The notes beneath the pieces were generated by a model. The model ran no database searches. It saw nothing but the letters and a program-made list of their open reading frames with translations, and had not been told where the DNA came from. A DNA stretch of 64,000 nucleotides from Schleiferia thermophila (GTDB lineage: Bacteria; Bacteroidota; Bacteroidia; Flavobacteriales; Schleiferiaceae). The first letter of the stretch is position 1, and each line of letters starts with the position of its first letter. The DNA is taken from the NCBI RefSeq assembly GCF_003337435.1, contig NZ_QPJS01000004.1, forward strand, positions 50,520 to 114,519, read 5' to 3'. A program made the position numbers and the translations under genes. Below, in pieces: positions 1 to 8,443 of this stretch.

Positions 1-518
1 ATACCGGGCTGGGAGTTGGGTTGCTCATTGTAGATCTCTGCCATATATTTCACATTAAATCTAAGAAAGTCAATCAACTCACAGGCAGCATCGATCTCAG
101 TCTGAAAGGCTGTTTTGCTCTGTGCAATCATAGTGGCCGCATTGATCTCCGCGCGGTAAGGACCGGCGATTAGATCTGCAGCTTTCAGAAATATGGAGGC
201 TCTCTGTTCCCAACTCATGGCAGCCCATTGTTTTCTCGCTTTTAGTGCTGCATCGATAGCCGATTGAATATGGGTCACATCGCCCATGTGATAATGACCT
301 ACATTGTGGTGATGATCGTGTGGTGGTTTCACACGTTCGGTTTTACCGGTGCGTACTTCCTTACCATCAATGTACATGGGAATATCGCGTACAGAATTCC
401 AAAGCTTGTCGTACATAGCCTGAAGTTCGGCTCGTTCAGGGCTGCCGGGTGCATACTGCTTTACAGGCTCATTTTTTACATCGGGAATTTTAAAAAATCC
501 TTTGTTCATAAAAGACAT
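1..518 (-). CDS. pruA: Delta-1-pyrroline-5-carboxylate dehydrogenase, N-terminal part (cut by window edge)
   Basis: This enzyme oxidises P5C/glutamate semialdehyde to glutamate with NAD+, the second step of proline breakdown. On the minus strand the frame is open from ATG at 518 to the left edge, giving 172 residues; the catalytic Cys and Glu would lie outside the window. Recognisable ALDH4-type stretches are GSPERAELQ (residues 25-33), PPHDHHHNVGHYH (65-77), KAADLIAGPYRAEI (112-125) and TEIDAACELIDFLRFN (140-155). The pattern matches my memory of the human ALDH4A1 N-terminus, which argues against a generic aldehyde dehydrogenase. A second in-frame ATG lies 9 bases downstream (509); the start is not decided by a clear ribosome binding site. 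It is convergent to nothing visible and is followed upstream by a 167-base gap before the HU/SPOR-like gene. Confidence 0.92.
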   Translation of the reverse strand, partial: MSFMNKGFFKIPDVKNEPVKQYAPGSPERAELQAMYDKLWNSVRDIPMYIDGKEVRTGKTERVKPPHDHHHNVGHYHMGDVTHIQSAIDAALKARKQWAAMSWEQRASIFLKAADLIAGPYRAEINAATMIAQSKTAFQTEIDAACELIDFLRFNVKYMAEIYNEQPNSQPG

Positions 519-685
519 TTTTAATATGTGGACAAAACTAAGAATCGACGGCATTTACCTACAGCCTTAAAAGTCACAATTCGCTTTCTGTTTCAGTGAA
601 ACAGAAAGTATTGAAAATGCAGCTTCAAAGTGAAGATGCTGGTAAAAGCCGGATATATTGCCCCGAAATCAGGGGCTACACCTGG

Positions 686-1783
686 TTATCGAACAACAAA
701 TGCATCTGAAACTACAGTCTCTCTGACTTTCGCAAGAACAGAGTCGGACTCTTCTTTAGTACAGTAGATGACGACTCGGTGCATGGAACCTGCAGGTTCT
801 ATCACGGCACTGAATTGGTGAGAAGACAGCTCTGATTGTCTCCTTTGTGCATTTTGAATATGCCCAAAAATTCCGGCAGAAATTTTTACTTTTTTCAAAA
901 GGGTATGCATTTTCTCTCCTGTGGGATGTGTTGCTTCCATCACATTGGAAGGTTCGGTTTTTTGTGTATGGAGTGTATTTGTTTTAAATTCATCAGCAGC
1001 ACCTGGTATCTCAGGCTGAAGTTCTGAATCCGAAGTTGAATCGGATTTAGAGGATTTCTCCAACACTTTACGGTCGATATCTTGTTCAAATTCACTTTTA
1101 ATTTCTCCCGGGTCCGGAGGCCCCTGATTCAGACTGTCGTGAGCTGGAACAAAGCCTATATAGGAAAAGCTATCCGTACTGTTTTTACTCAGATAATGAC
1201 TGTTTTCATATGCTATATACACGACGGTAAAAACCACCAACAAGACAGCAGCCACTTTCATCGCACTGTAAAAATTGGTGAGCAGAACTGTGGCATTTCG
1301 ACTTTCTGCCACACTGCCTTCGATCTGAGCTTGCTTTCTTATGGTTTGAGCTACAATAGACTCTTCGGTGATAGCTGGTGATCTAAACATTCCCAATCCG
1401 TAAGAGCTGGTTAGAAAGTTAGCCTCCAAAGCAGGAGAAAACTGAAGATTACCCTCTGCATCTGAATAGAGTTTTCCGATCCCCTCTAAAGTTACTTTAT
1501 TGCCGCTTTCAATGATTCTTTGCCATGACCGTACGGAAATCTCAATCATTTGCATGGCTTCCTGATAAGAAACCCCCTCTTTTCGGCTAATGTAATGTGC
1601 CAGCAGGCCATCGTTTTCCTTTAGTCTCGCATTAAATGAAATTCGTTTGGAAGGGGGACGGAACATATAAGTACCTTCCTGTATTTCTGCAGGAAAATAC
1701 TTGGACACAAAACCACCAAAACCGGGTATTATTACACAGTCATAAGAATATAGTAATTGAATGATGTGCTGGTTAATGGTCAT
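686..1783 (-). CDS. HU-CCDC81/SPOR-type membrane protein
   Basis: 365 residues. The N-terminal ~125 residues (YDCVIIPGFGGFVSKY, then NDGLLAHYISRKEG and VTLEGIGKLY) resemble the paired HU-like domains (HU-CCDC81_bac) found at the start of many Bacteroidota envelope proteins. A single membrane helix follows at about residues 176-192 (VAAVLLVVFTVVYIAY). A low-complexity linker (about 200-290) leads to a C-terminal segment (about 325-365, SAVIEPAGSMHRVVIYCTK) that looks like a SPOR peptidoglycan-binding domain. Known for the families: SPOR domains bind denuded peptidoglycan at division sites. Inferred: a cell-division or envelope protein with the HU-like part in the cytoplasm. A TACCTTTG promoter box lies 27-34 bases upstream. 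It is divergent from glgB. Confidence 0.78.
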   Translation of the reverse strand: MTINQHIIQLLYSYDCVIIPGFGGFVSKYFPAEIQEGTYMFRPPSKRISFNARLKENDGLLAHYISRKEGVSYQEAMQMIEISVRSWQRIIESGNKVTLEGIGKLYSDAEGNLQFSPALEANFLTSSYGLGMFRSPAITEESIVAQTIRKQAQIEGSVAESRNATVLLTNFYSAMKVAAVLLVVFTVVYIAYENSHYLSKNSTDSFSYIGFVPAHDSLNQGPPDPGEIKSEFEQDIDRKVLEKSSKSDSTSDSELQPEIPGAADEFKTNTLHTQKTEPSNVMEATHPTGEKMHTLLKKVKISAGIFGHIQNAQRRQSELSSHQFSAVIEPAGSMHRVVIYCTKEESDSVLAKVRETVVSDAFVVR

Positions 1784-1809
1784 TGAGCCGTATATAGTTT
1801 ATACAAACA

Positions 1810-1817
1810 CAAAGGTA
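1810..1817 (-). promoter_or_regulatory. Bacteroidota -7 promoter box (TACCTTTG) for the HU/SPOR-like gene
   Basis: On the minus strand the sequence is TACCTTTG, a full match to the Bacteroidota -7 consensus TAnnTTTG, 27 bases upstream of the ATG at 1783. No clear -33 TTTG is seen at the usual 19-21 base spacing, so the call rests on the -7 box and position. Confidence 0.6.
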
Positions 1818-1860
1818 GTTTAAAATTTTTTTAGCGAATCATGAAAAAGACAATTTCTGA

Positions 1861-1875
1861 TGTCAAACTTTGACA
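1861..1875. promoter_or_regulatory. 15-bp palindrome upstream of glgB, candidate operator
   Basis: TGTCAAA-C-TTTGACA is a perfect inverted repeat with 7-base arms and a 1-base centre. It ends 32 bases before the glgB ATG, in the intergenic space shared with the divergent HU/SPOR-like gene. The size and symmetry fit a dimeric repressor site, but no regulator is identified and chance occurrence is possible. Confidence 0.35.
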
Positions 1876-1907
1876 TTATTTAGCACCAGTTCCATACATT
1901 ATTCAAT

Positions 1908-3818
1908 ATGAGTACCATTCCTCATTCTCTTTACACGGATTTTGATATATCACTATTCAGATCAGGCCATCATTTTAAAATGTATGAAAAAATGGGTGCA
2001 CACCCCCTGGAGCTCGACGGGCAGGCAGGCACCTACTTTTCAGTCTGGGCTCCTAATGCCCGGAATGTTGCAGTGATAGGCGATTTTAACTTCTGGAGCA
2101 AGGATGCTCACGCGCTATTTCCAAGGTGGGATGGTTCCGGCATTTGGGAAGGATTTGTCCCGGGAGCTTTACAAGGTCATCGATACAAATACCTGATAAC
2201 CACTCAATGGGGCTATCAAATCGAAAAAGCCGACCCATATGCCCGCCTAGCCGAAATTCCACCAAAGACAGCCAGTATTATCTGGAAAGATGACTATCGA
2301 TGGAATGACCAGAAGTGGAAAGCAAACCTTAGCCTGAGAAACAGCCTCGACTGCCCTATGAGCATCTACGAAGTGCACCTGGGTAGCTGGATGCGCAATG
2401 CCGACGGCACTTCTCTAAGCTACAGGCAAATGATTGAAAAATTAGTCCCATACGTAAAAAAAATGGGCTATACCCATGTGGAATTTATGCCGGTCATGGA
2501 GCATCCCTTTTTTGGTTCATGGGGCTATCAAATTACCGGCTACTACGCCCCGTCATCCAGATATGGCTCACCGGAGGATTTCAAGGCCCTTATCGATGCA
2601 TTCCACTCAGAGGATATAGGCGTGATACTCGACTGGGTACCTTCCCATTTTCCAGGTGACCTCCACGGCCTCGTCCGATTTGATGGCACTGCACTGTACG
2701 AGCATGAAGACCCTCGCAAAGGCTTTCATCCTGATTGGAATAGCTTCATATTCAACTATGGCCGGTATGAGGTCCGCTCATTCCTTTTCTCCAATGCGAT
2801 GTACTGGATTGAGCAATTTCACGCCGATGGACTGCGCGTAGATGCCGTGGCCTCTATGCTTTACCTTGATTATTCCCGTAAACCCGGTGAATGGGTACCC
2901 AACCCATTCGGCGGAAAGGAAAACCTGGAAGCAATTAGTTTTCTCCGCGAGCTCAACGAATTCATTTACAAAGAACATCCCGATATCCAAATGATTGCCG
3001 AAGAGTCCACTGCTTTTCCCAAAGTATCAAGACCTGTGTACGAAGGGGGCCTGGGCTTTGGCCTTAAGTGGATGATGGGATGGATGCACGACACCCTCAA
3101 CTATTTTAAACGCGACCCTATCTTCCGCAGATATCATCATGGCGAAATCACTTTCAGCCTGGTTTATGCATATACTGAAAACTTTACCCTCCCATTCTCT
3201 CACGACGAAGTAGTACATGGCAAAGGTTCTCTGTTAAGCCGGATGCCCGGTGATCTATGGCAAAAATTTGCCAATCTTAGAGCCATTTTTGGCTACATGT
3301 TTACACATCCGGGTAGCAAACTGATGTTTATGGGCTCCGAATTTGGTCAAACCAGCGAGTGGAACCACGACGCGTCTGTCCGTTGGGACCAGCTTGAAAA
3401 TTTAAACTTCAGCAAGGGGCTCTTACAACTCATTATTGACCTCAATAAGCTCTATCGTGAGCAGGAAGCCCTCTATAAAAAACAATACAAACCCGAAGGG
3501 TTCGAATGGATAGAAGTCAATGACTGGCAGCAGAGCGTGCTGAGTTATGTTCGAAAATCTGGAAATCCTGACCAAGACATCGTAGTCATCGCCAATTTCA
3601 CACCTATAATCAGAAAAAACTACCGCATCGGGGTACCCTCCTATGGCCAATGGAAACTCATTCTCAATACCGACGATGCCAAATACGGAGGCTCCGGTAT
3701 GCACAAAAACCACCCAAAAATCTCCTCCGAATCCATTCACTGGCACGGTCGGGAAGACAGCATCTCCATTGACCTGCCGCCACTGGCCGTATTGATTTTC
3801 AAAAAAATCAAAAAATAA
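1908..3818 (+). CDS. glgB: 1,4-alpha-glucan branching enzyme (GH13)
   Basis: GlgB cuts alpha-1,4-glucan chains and rejoins them as alpha-1,6 branches in glycogen synthesis. The 636-residue protein has an N-terminal CBM48-like beta domain (FSVWAPNARNVAVIGDFNFW near residues 44-63) followed by the GH13 barrel. All four GH13 signature regions are present: DWVPSHF with D242, DGLRVDAVAS with nucleophile D312, IAEES with acid/base E365, and SHDEVVHGKGS with transition-state D433. It is shorter than the E. coli enzyme (about 730 residues), consistent with having only one N-terminal beta domain. The ATG at 1908 is 33 bases after a palindrome. A GH57 gene follows 14 bases after the stop, so the two are probably co-transcribed. 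Confidence 0.96.
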   Translation: MSTIPHSLYTDFDISLFRSGHHFKMYEKMGAHPLELDGQAGTYFSVWAPNARNVAVIGDFNFWSKDAHALFPRWDGSGIWEGFVPGALQGHRYKYLITTQWGYQIEKADPYARLAEIPPKTASIIWKDDYRWNDQKWKANLSLRNSLDCPMSIYEVHLGSWMRNADGTSLSYRQMIEKLVPYVKKMGYTHVEFMPVMEHPFFGSWGYQITGYYAPSSRYGSPEDFKALIDAFHSEDIGVILDWVPSHFPGDLHGLVRFDGTALYEHEDPRKGFHPDWNSFIFNYGRYEVRSFLFSNAMYWIEQFHADGLRVDAVASMLYLDYSRKPGEWVPNPFGGKENLEAISFLRELNEFIYKEHPDIQMIAEESTAFPKVSRPVYEGGLGFGLKWMMGWMHDTLNYFKRDPIFRRYHHGEITFSLVYAYTENFTLPFSHDEVVHGKGSLLSRMPGDLWQKFANLRAIFGYMFTHPGSKLMFMGSEFGQTSEWNHDASVRWDQLENLNFSKGLLQLIIDLNKLYREQEALYKKQYKPEGFEWIEVNDWQQSVLSYVRKSGNPDQDIVVIANFTPIIRKNYRIGVPSYGQWKLILNTDDAKYGGSGMHKNHPKISSESIHWHGREDSISIDLPPLAVLIFKKIKK

Positions 3819-3832
3819 ACTGCTGATTCACT

Positions 3833-6244
3833 ATGGCAGACTGTAGTAAGTATATCTGCATCCATGGGCACTTCTATCAGCCCCCACGCGAAAATGCATG
3901 GCTCGAAGAAATAGAAATTCAAGAGTCAGCCCACCCCTTTCATGACTGGAACGAACGCATTACCCAGGAATGCTATCGACCCAACAGCGTCAGCCGTATC
4001 CTCAACGACGAAGGAAAAATTGTCGACATCGTCAACAACTACACCTTTATTTCCTTCAACTTCGGCCCCACTCTCCTCAGTTGGCTGGAAAACCACCAGC
4101 CCGAAGTTTACAACCGCATCCTGGAAGCCGACATGCACTCCATCGTTCAGTTCGAAGGCCATGGTTCGGCAATCGCACAAGTCTACAATCACATCATCAT
4201 GCCCCTGGCCAATCGACGAGATAAAGAAACACAAGTCATCTGGGGCATCGAAGACTTCAAAAAGCGCTTTGGCCGCAATCCGGAAGGTATGTGGCTTGCA
4301 GAAACTGCTGTCGATACCGAAACTCTTGAAATACTCGCTCAACACAAAATTAAATTTACCATCTTATCCCCATATCAAGCCAGGCGATATCGCAAGATAG
4401 ACACCGAACATTGGACCGATGGCATCGATAGCCGAAGACCTTACCTCTGCAAGTTGCCCTCCGGTCGCACCATCGCCATCTTCTTTTACCACGCCGACCT
4501 CTCCATGGGCGTAGCCTTCAAAGGGTACCTCAACGACGGGAAATACTTCGCACACCAACTCCTTAACGCATTCGACACGCAACCTTCTGAAGCACAACTC
4601 GTTCACATCGCCACCGACGGCGAAAGCTATGGACACCACCACCGAAACGGCGATATGGCACTGGCCTATTGCCTTCACTACCTCAGTAAGATGCCCGATG
4701 TTAAAATTGCCAACTACGGTTACTTCTTGCAAAAATTCCCCCCCCAATACGAAGTAGAAATTCACGAAAACTCCTCCTGGTCATGCGCTCACGGCGTGGA
4801 GCGCTGGCGTAGCGACTGCGGCTGCAAAACCGGAGGCGAACCCCACTGGAACCAAAAATGGCGCACCCCTCTCCGTCAGGCACTCGACTACCTGCGCGAC
4901 CAGCTCTCTGCTATATACGAAAATACCCTCCGGAATTACCACCCGGACCCCTGGCTGCTTCGAAACAAATACATCGAAATCTTCCCCCAACGAAGCCGAA
5001 CCAAAACAGTACGCTTCCTCGAACAAAACTTCCAGCGCAACCTCTCCGACTCCGAAATCACCACCATACTCCGCGCCCTCGAAATGCAGCGAATGGCCCT
5101 CTACATGTACACCTCCTGCGGCTGGTTTTTCAACGAAATCTCCGGTATCGAAACCATCCAGATCCTCCAGTACGCCGAGCGCGCCATCCAGCTCGCCGAA
5201 GACATCGCCCAGGTAGAGCTCTATCCCCAATTTCTCCAGATCCTCGGTCAGGCCGTCTCCAACATCCCATCCATGGGCACCGGGGCCGACATCTACCGCA
5301 ATCTGGTAGCCCCCAAGCGCCTGTCCCTCACCCAGGTCGGTATGCACTATGCCGTCAGCACCCTCTTCGAAGAAGACGCCCGTAACCTCACCGTCCTCAA
5401 CTACGAATGCATCGCCGAAGAGCTCACCCGAATCAAAGCCGGCGGCCAGTTTCTCGTAGTCGGCCAGACCAAAGTGCGCTCCAAAGTCACGCAAAGCCAA
5501 AAGCGCTTCAGCTTCGTGATCCTCTACCTCGGCAATCACCACCTCATCGGCAATACCTCCGACAGCCTCACCTACGACGAATACGCCTCCCTCGTCCGCA
5601 AATTCCGCAACTACTTCGACGCAGGAAACCTCACCGAAGTGCTCGAACTCATCAAAGACAACTTTGCCTCCCGAACCTTCTCCTTTTTCAACCTCTTCAA
5701 AGACGAACAAAAAAAACTCCTCGACCGCGTCCTGGACATCCAGGTCAAAAACGCCCTCGACTTCTACGAACGCATCAATGAGCGCACCTTCCTCCTGCTC
5801 AACCTCATGCGAAACGAGTCCCTCACCATCCCCGAAATTCTGATCACCAACCTCAAAACCCTCGTCATCCAGAAACTTTACGACGAACTGGCAGCCCCCT
5901 CCCTTCCGGACATCGAAAAAATCCGCGAACTGGAAGAAATCATCGTCAAATGGAAATTCCGAATCCCCACCAACAGGCTCAATTACGCAGCCACCCTCAA
6001 AGTCAATACCCTGGTGGCCGAATACCACAAAAACCAAAACATACACCTCATTGTAGAGCTTGCCACAGACCTGCTCAACAGCCTGAAAGCCATTGGCATC
6101 ACACCCCAGCTCAACGAACTCCAGGACCTGATCTTCACCGTTATCAAAGATGGCAAATTCCCCCAATCAGAGCTCTTTGGTGTCCTTCTCCTGGCCAATA
6201 AACTTGGAATGGAAATCAAAGGAAAACTCCCCCGGACACGCTGA
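3833..6244 (+). CDS. GH57 family glycoside hydrolase with DUF3536-type C-terminus
   Basis: 803 residues. The N-terminus YICIHGHFYQPPRENAW is the GH57 first conserved region. WLAETAVD puts the likely catalytic nucleophile at E157, and ATDGESYGHHH puts the likely acid at D262. The large C-terminal part is helix-rich and fits the DUF3536 extension seen in GH57 proteins of this type. GH57 enzymes act on alpha-glucans (amylase, 4-alpha-glucanotransferase or branching activities); which one applies here cannot be read from sequence. Its place 14 bases behind glgB points to glycogen remodelling or turnover. From about 4750 on, the third codon positions become strikingly C-rich (CTC, ACC, ATC, CCC), which opens a long false antisense reading frame (4781-6166). 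Confidence 0.88.
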   Translation: MADCSKYICIHGHFYQPPRENAWLEEIEIQESAHPFHDWNERITQECYRPNSVSRILNDEGKIVDIVNNYTFISFNFGPTLLSWLENHQPEVYNRILEADMHSIVQFEGHGSAIAQVYNHIIMPLANRRDKETQVIWGIEDFKKRFGRNPEGMWLAETAVDTETLEILAQHKIKFTILSPYQARRYRKIDTEHWTDGIDSRRPYLCKLPSGRTIAIFFYHADLSMGVAFKGYLNDGKYFAHQLLNAFDTQPSEAQLVHIATDGESYGHHHRNGDMALAYCLHYLSKMPDVKIANYGYFLQKFPPQYEVEIHENSSWSCAHGVERWRSDCGCKTGGEPHWNQKWRTPLRQALDYLRDQLSAIYENTLRNYHPDPWLLRNKYIEIFPQRSRTKTVRFLEQNFQRNLSDSEITTILRALEMQRMALYMYTSCGWFFNEISGIETIQILQYAERAIQLAEDIAQVELYPQFLQILGQAVSNIPSMGTGADIYRNLVAPKRLSLTQVGMHYAVSTLFEEDARNLTVLNYECIAEELTRIKAGGQFLVVGQTKVRSKVTQSQKRFSFVILYLGNHHLIGNTSDSLTYDEYASLVRKFRNYFDAGNLTEVLELIKDNFASRTFSFFNLFKDEQKKLLDRVLDIQVKNALDFYERINERTFLLLNLMRNESLTIPEILITNLKTLVIQKLYDELAAPSLPDIEKIRELEEIIVKWKFRIPTNRLNYAATLKVNTLVAEYHKNQNIHLIVELATDLLNSLKAIGITPQLNELQDLIFTVIKDGKFPQSELFGVLLLANKLGMEIKGKLPRTR

Positions 6245-6260
6245 ATACACTCAATTTTCT

Positions 6261-6545
6261 TACAGGGCGCCTCCCCCGGCCGCTTTCAGTCGGCGGCCGG
6301 GGGCCGGTCTACGGCTCCTATTCCCTTTGCGGTTCGGGCATGGCTCATCGGGCTGCGGTGGCTTGCTCTCGCTCCGCCTCCTCGCCCGTGAGCCATATAG
6401 CCCGCCCGCTGCAGCTCATATCCGCCTCCGCCCTGGCGCATACGCCCCCGCAGGGTTCAACCTAGGCGAATTCCGCTCCTCCGGCACGCTGCAACCGGAA
6501 TTTGTACCGGCCAACGGCTGCCGGCCTGGCGACAACGCCGAAAGT
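6261..6545. repeat. GC-rich hairpin-bearing intergenic block
   Basis: A very GC-rich stretch just after the GH57 stop. It contains a perfect 11-bp stem (6273-6283 with 6293-6303, arm CCCCCGGCCGC, 9-base loop). It also contains a long imperfect stem in which 6336-6353 (GGGCATGGCTCATCGGGC) pairs with 6384-6403 (GCCCGTGAGCCATATAGCCC) apart from small bulges. There is no T-run after the first hairpin, so it is not a classic terminator. Short frames across the block have a proline/arginine/alanine composition typical of GC-rich noise and are not counted as genes. It may be a dispersed repeat or a structured RNA; no second copy was seen in this window. Confidence 0.5.
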
Positions 6546-6915
6546 GAAACCTAAACAGTGAAAAAAAGGCGAGATGGTTCAGGAGCTTGTAAAGGGCTGG
6601 GATGAAAGGAAAAGGGTGGCTGTGGTCATTGGGTCCAGGATGGGATCGGATATGGCCGCGGATGCGGAGATTGCCGGGCATCCCGAGCTAAGCGAGCCGG
6701 TGGTTTTAGCTAGTTGTGGCCTGATGCAGTGGCGGTGTGGCGGGAAGTAAAGAGCAGCCGGAAAAACAGCGTGTGCGAGCTATCGAAGTCGGCGAGGAGC
6801 AGGGGAGGCAGAGGATTGGGAGGTAGCGGGAGGGTGAGTATTCTGGCTTATGAGTCGGACGGGGTCCCTTGAGGGTTAGAATGTGATGGGCGTATGGACC
6901 TGCTGCGGGGGGTAC
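6546..6915. other. Intergenic stretch without a supported gene
   Basis: G-rich on the plus strand, between the hairpin block and repeat copy A. A 58-codon frame begins with ATG at 6573 but matches nothing I recognise and has no ribosome binding site or promoter box. No RNase P, tmRNA or tRNA signature was found by eye. Confidence 0.5.
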
Positions 6916-7046
6916 TGCGTGAGGGATGCGGAGGGCGCCCGCAGGGCGGTGCGCAGCGCAGCGGAGCACGGGAGCGAAGCGCACCCCGGAGCAGCCCGAC
7001 CCCGCGCGGCAAGGCCGTAAGGCCGGCGCGCGGGGGCACGCCCAAA
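6916..7046 (+). repeat. Structured GC-rich dispersed repeat, copy A
   Basis: About 131 bases beginning TGCGTGAGGGATGCGG and ending GGGGGCACGCCCAAA. The same sequence with small differences occurs in the opposite orientation at 47272-47399. In this orientation it can fold into three hairpins. One is CGCCC-GCA-GGGCG (6936-6948). The second is an outer stem GGTGCG (6948-6953) with CGCACC (6980-6985), which shares base 6948 with the first. The third is CCCCGCGC (7000-7007) with GCGCGGGG (7028-7035), enclosing GGCC-GTAA-GGCC (7013-7024). It sits 14 bases beyond the 3' end of the alkB-like gene, pointing the opposite way. The peptide frames it opens are of the arginine/proline/alanine type and are not genes. 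Confidence 0.85.
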
Positions 7047-7060
7047 AAAGCAAAAAAAGG

Positions 7061-7678
7061 TCATTGGACGATGTTTCGAAATGTGAGATTGATACGGCAG
7101 CCTTTGGGCGGAGAGGTTTTGGGAAGTGCGTGTAGGTAGTGATGCTGGAATTGCCCTTTCATGATCAAGAGTGAGCCGTGAGGCAAGGGAATTCGGCGTG
7201 AGGGGCCTTTGACGAATTTTGGCTTCCAGGCAAAATGACGGGTGGATCCCAGGCTGATGGAGGCAATCGTGGGAGTGGGGCCAAGGCAGGTTTCGTCGTC
7301 GGCATGCCAGCTCATGGAGTCGCGGCCGTGGCGATAGAGATTGAGCAGCACGGAATTGAAAGATGCGGGCAAGTTTTGCTCAATAAGGGATTTGATGGTA
7401 AGTACAACGGGGTGCCATGGATGGGGTTGAAATTCGTTGCCTGAAAATCTGTATGCTGTGCCTGGCTGGCCCATCCAATACATCAGACGTGGAAAGGGGA
7501 TGCGCCTGCCGTATATTTTTAAGCTATGTTGCTGCCAGGGTATATCGGTGATTAGGGTGTTGAGGGCATGGTCTGCCAGATTGGAGGGCAAAAAGGATGG
7601 ATAGAGCACGAGCATGTTTTCTTCCAATTGGATGGATGGGGCTGAAGTCTGAAACCATTCATCAATGTATGCTTGCAT
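7061..7678 (-). CDS. AlkB-like 2-oxoglutarate/Fe(II) dioxygenase (DNA alkylation repair)
   Basis: The family removes methyl groups from N1-methyladenine and N3-methylcytosine in DNA or RNA by oxidative demethylation. In this 205-residue protein the iron ligands are H125 and D127 (WHADDE) and H183 (YLHALPK). The 2-oxoglutarate-binding pair is R195 and R201 in RINLTFR, the AlkB signature RxNxTxR. LNLYRHGRDSMSWHADDE and PLPHGSLLIM are also typical, closer to the ALKBH2/3-like short bacterial type than to E. coli AlkB. It is a single-gene unit, divergent from the small membrane-protein gene, with repeat copy A just past its 3' end. Confidence 0.93.
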   Translation of the reverse strand: MQAYIDEWFQTSAPSIQLEENMLVLYPSFLPSNLADHALNTLITDIPWQQHSLKIYGRRIPFPRLMYWMGQPGTAYRFSGNEFQPHPWHPVVLTIKSLIEQNLPASFNSVLLNLYRHGRDSMSWHADDETCLGPTPTIASISLGSTRHFAWKPKFVKGPSRRIPLPHGSLLIMKGQFQHHYLHALPKTSPPKGCRINLTFRNIVQ

Positions 7679-7706
7679 CTCTTAGAAGGTGATGTACAAA
7701 GTTGCA

Positions 7707-7714
7707 TACATTTG
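7707..7714 (+). promoter_or_regulatory. -7 promoter box (TACATTTG) for the 7777 gene
   Basis: TACATTTG matches the Bacteroidota -7 consensus. A transcription start about 7 bases downstream would lie after the TTG at 7702 and before the ATG at 7777, so it supports the later start. No -33 box was recognised. Confidence 0.45.
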
Positions 7715-7776
7715 TAAATGTAAAGCAGATAATTCAGGATTTTTTGAAAGGGCTTCGAACAGGTGGTGTGCTCTGG

Positions 7777-8307
7777 ATGAGGGTTACTGCACTATGTGTG
7801 GTATTGGCTCTGGTGTTTCCTACCTTCGGGCCTATGGGAATCTATCATCTGCAGAAAAAAATGCTCAGGCGGGAGGTGAAAAAGCAATTGCTTTCGGTGG
7901 TGGGATATGAAGAGCTGACGTGCTTTACTAGTGCCAGATTGATGGCAGAGGATGTGAAGTGGGTGGATGATGGAGAATTTGTAATCGAAGGTTTATATTT
8001 TGATGTGGTAGAACGGATCGAGTCGGATAGTGGCACGGTGTTGTATTGCTGGCCTGACTACAAGGAGTCTGAGCTTGAGCGTCTGCGTACGGCAGTAGCT
8101 TCAAATTTTCTTCGAGACTTGCAGGGCGGTGATCCCAAAGTGTTTTTGAGTTATCTGGTATTTATAAAAGGTTTTCACAGGGCTTTGGATGAAGGATGTA
8201 TTGTCTTGTGGTCGTCTATAAAAACGGTATTTTGCTATGTCTCACCAATCGGTGAGGATATTAAGGTGTCCATCTTTCGGCCGCCCGACCTGACTATTGT
8301 CTTTTAA
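7777..8307 (+). CDS. Small single-pass membrane or exported protein encoded before a TonB-dependent receptor
   Basis: 176 residues from ATG 7777. The frame extends 25 codons further upstream, but only to a TTG that overlaps the promoter box, so the ATG is preferred. It begins with a hydrophobic segment (VTALCVVLALVFPTFGPMGIYHL), then a positively charged helix. Next comes a region ending in WVDDGEFVIEGLYFDVV...VLYCWPDYKESELERL. From memory, Bacteroidota genomes often carry an unnamed family with this layout (N-terminal helix; a GxxYDVV motif; a YCxxDxxE motif) immediately before TonB-dependent receptor genes. I know of no established function. The receptor gene starts 136 bases downstream, so the two may be co-transcribed. 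Confidence 0.65.
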   Translation: MRVTALCVVLALVFPTFGPMGIYHLQKKMLRREVKKQLLSVVGYEELTCFTSARLMAEDVKWVDDGEFVIEGLYFDVVERIESDSGTVLYCWPDYKESELERLRTAVASNFLRDLQGGDPKVFLSYLVFIKGFHRALDEGCIVLWSSIKTVFCYVSPIGEDIKVSIFRPPDLTIVF

Positions 8308-8443
8308 CCAGACCTGATTCGGGTCTTTTAAGAATGTTGATTTCTCTTCGGGCACATAAGTGGTGTACGGATGCTTGTCCATTGTAGTGGACCTATGTGC
8401 TTTATTGTCAAAATTTTAATGTATTCTATCAAAACGCAGTACT

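Noticed and set aside
4781..6166. 461-codon minus-strand open frame across the GH57 gene
   Set aside because: It is antisense to a well-supported GH57 gene, and its Gly/Val/Glu/Asp/Phe-heavy composition is the mirror of that gene's C-rich third codon positions.
6245..7100. Possible replication origin or terminus at the skew change
   Set aside because: Skew also changes at about 43 kb and is weak after 50 kb, so this is not a single genome-scale switch. No dnaA gene, DnaA-box cluster or dif-like site was seen.
6150..7139. Several 60-134 codon frames in the GC-rich intergenic block on both strands
   Set aside because: Arg/Pro/Ala/Gly-rich translations overlapping the hairpins and the repeat, with no start signals or family resemblance; typical of GC-rich noncoding sequence.
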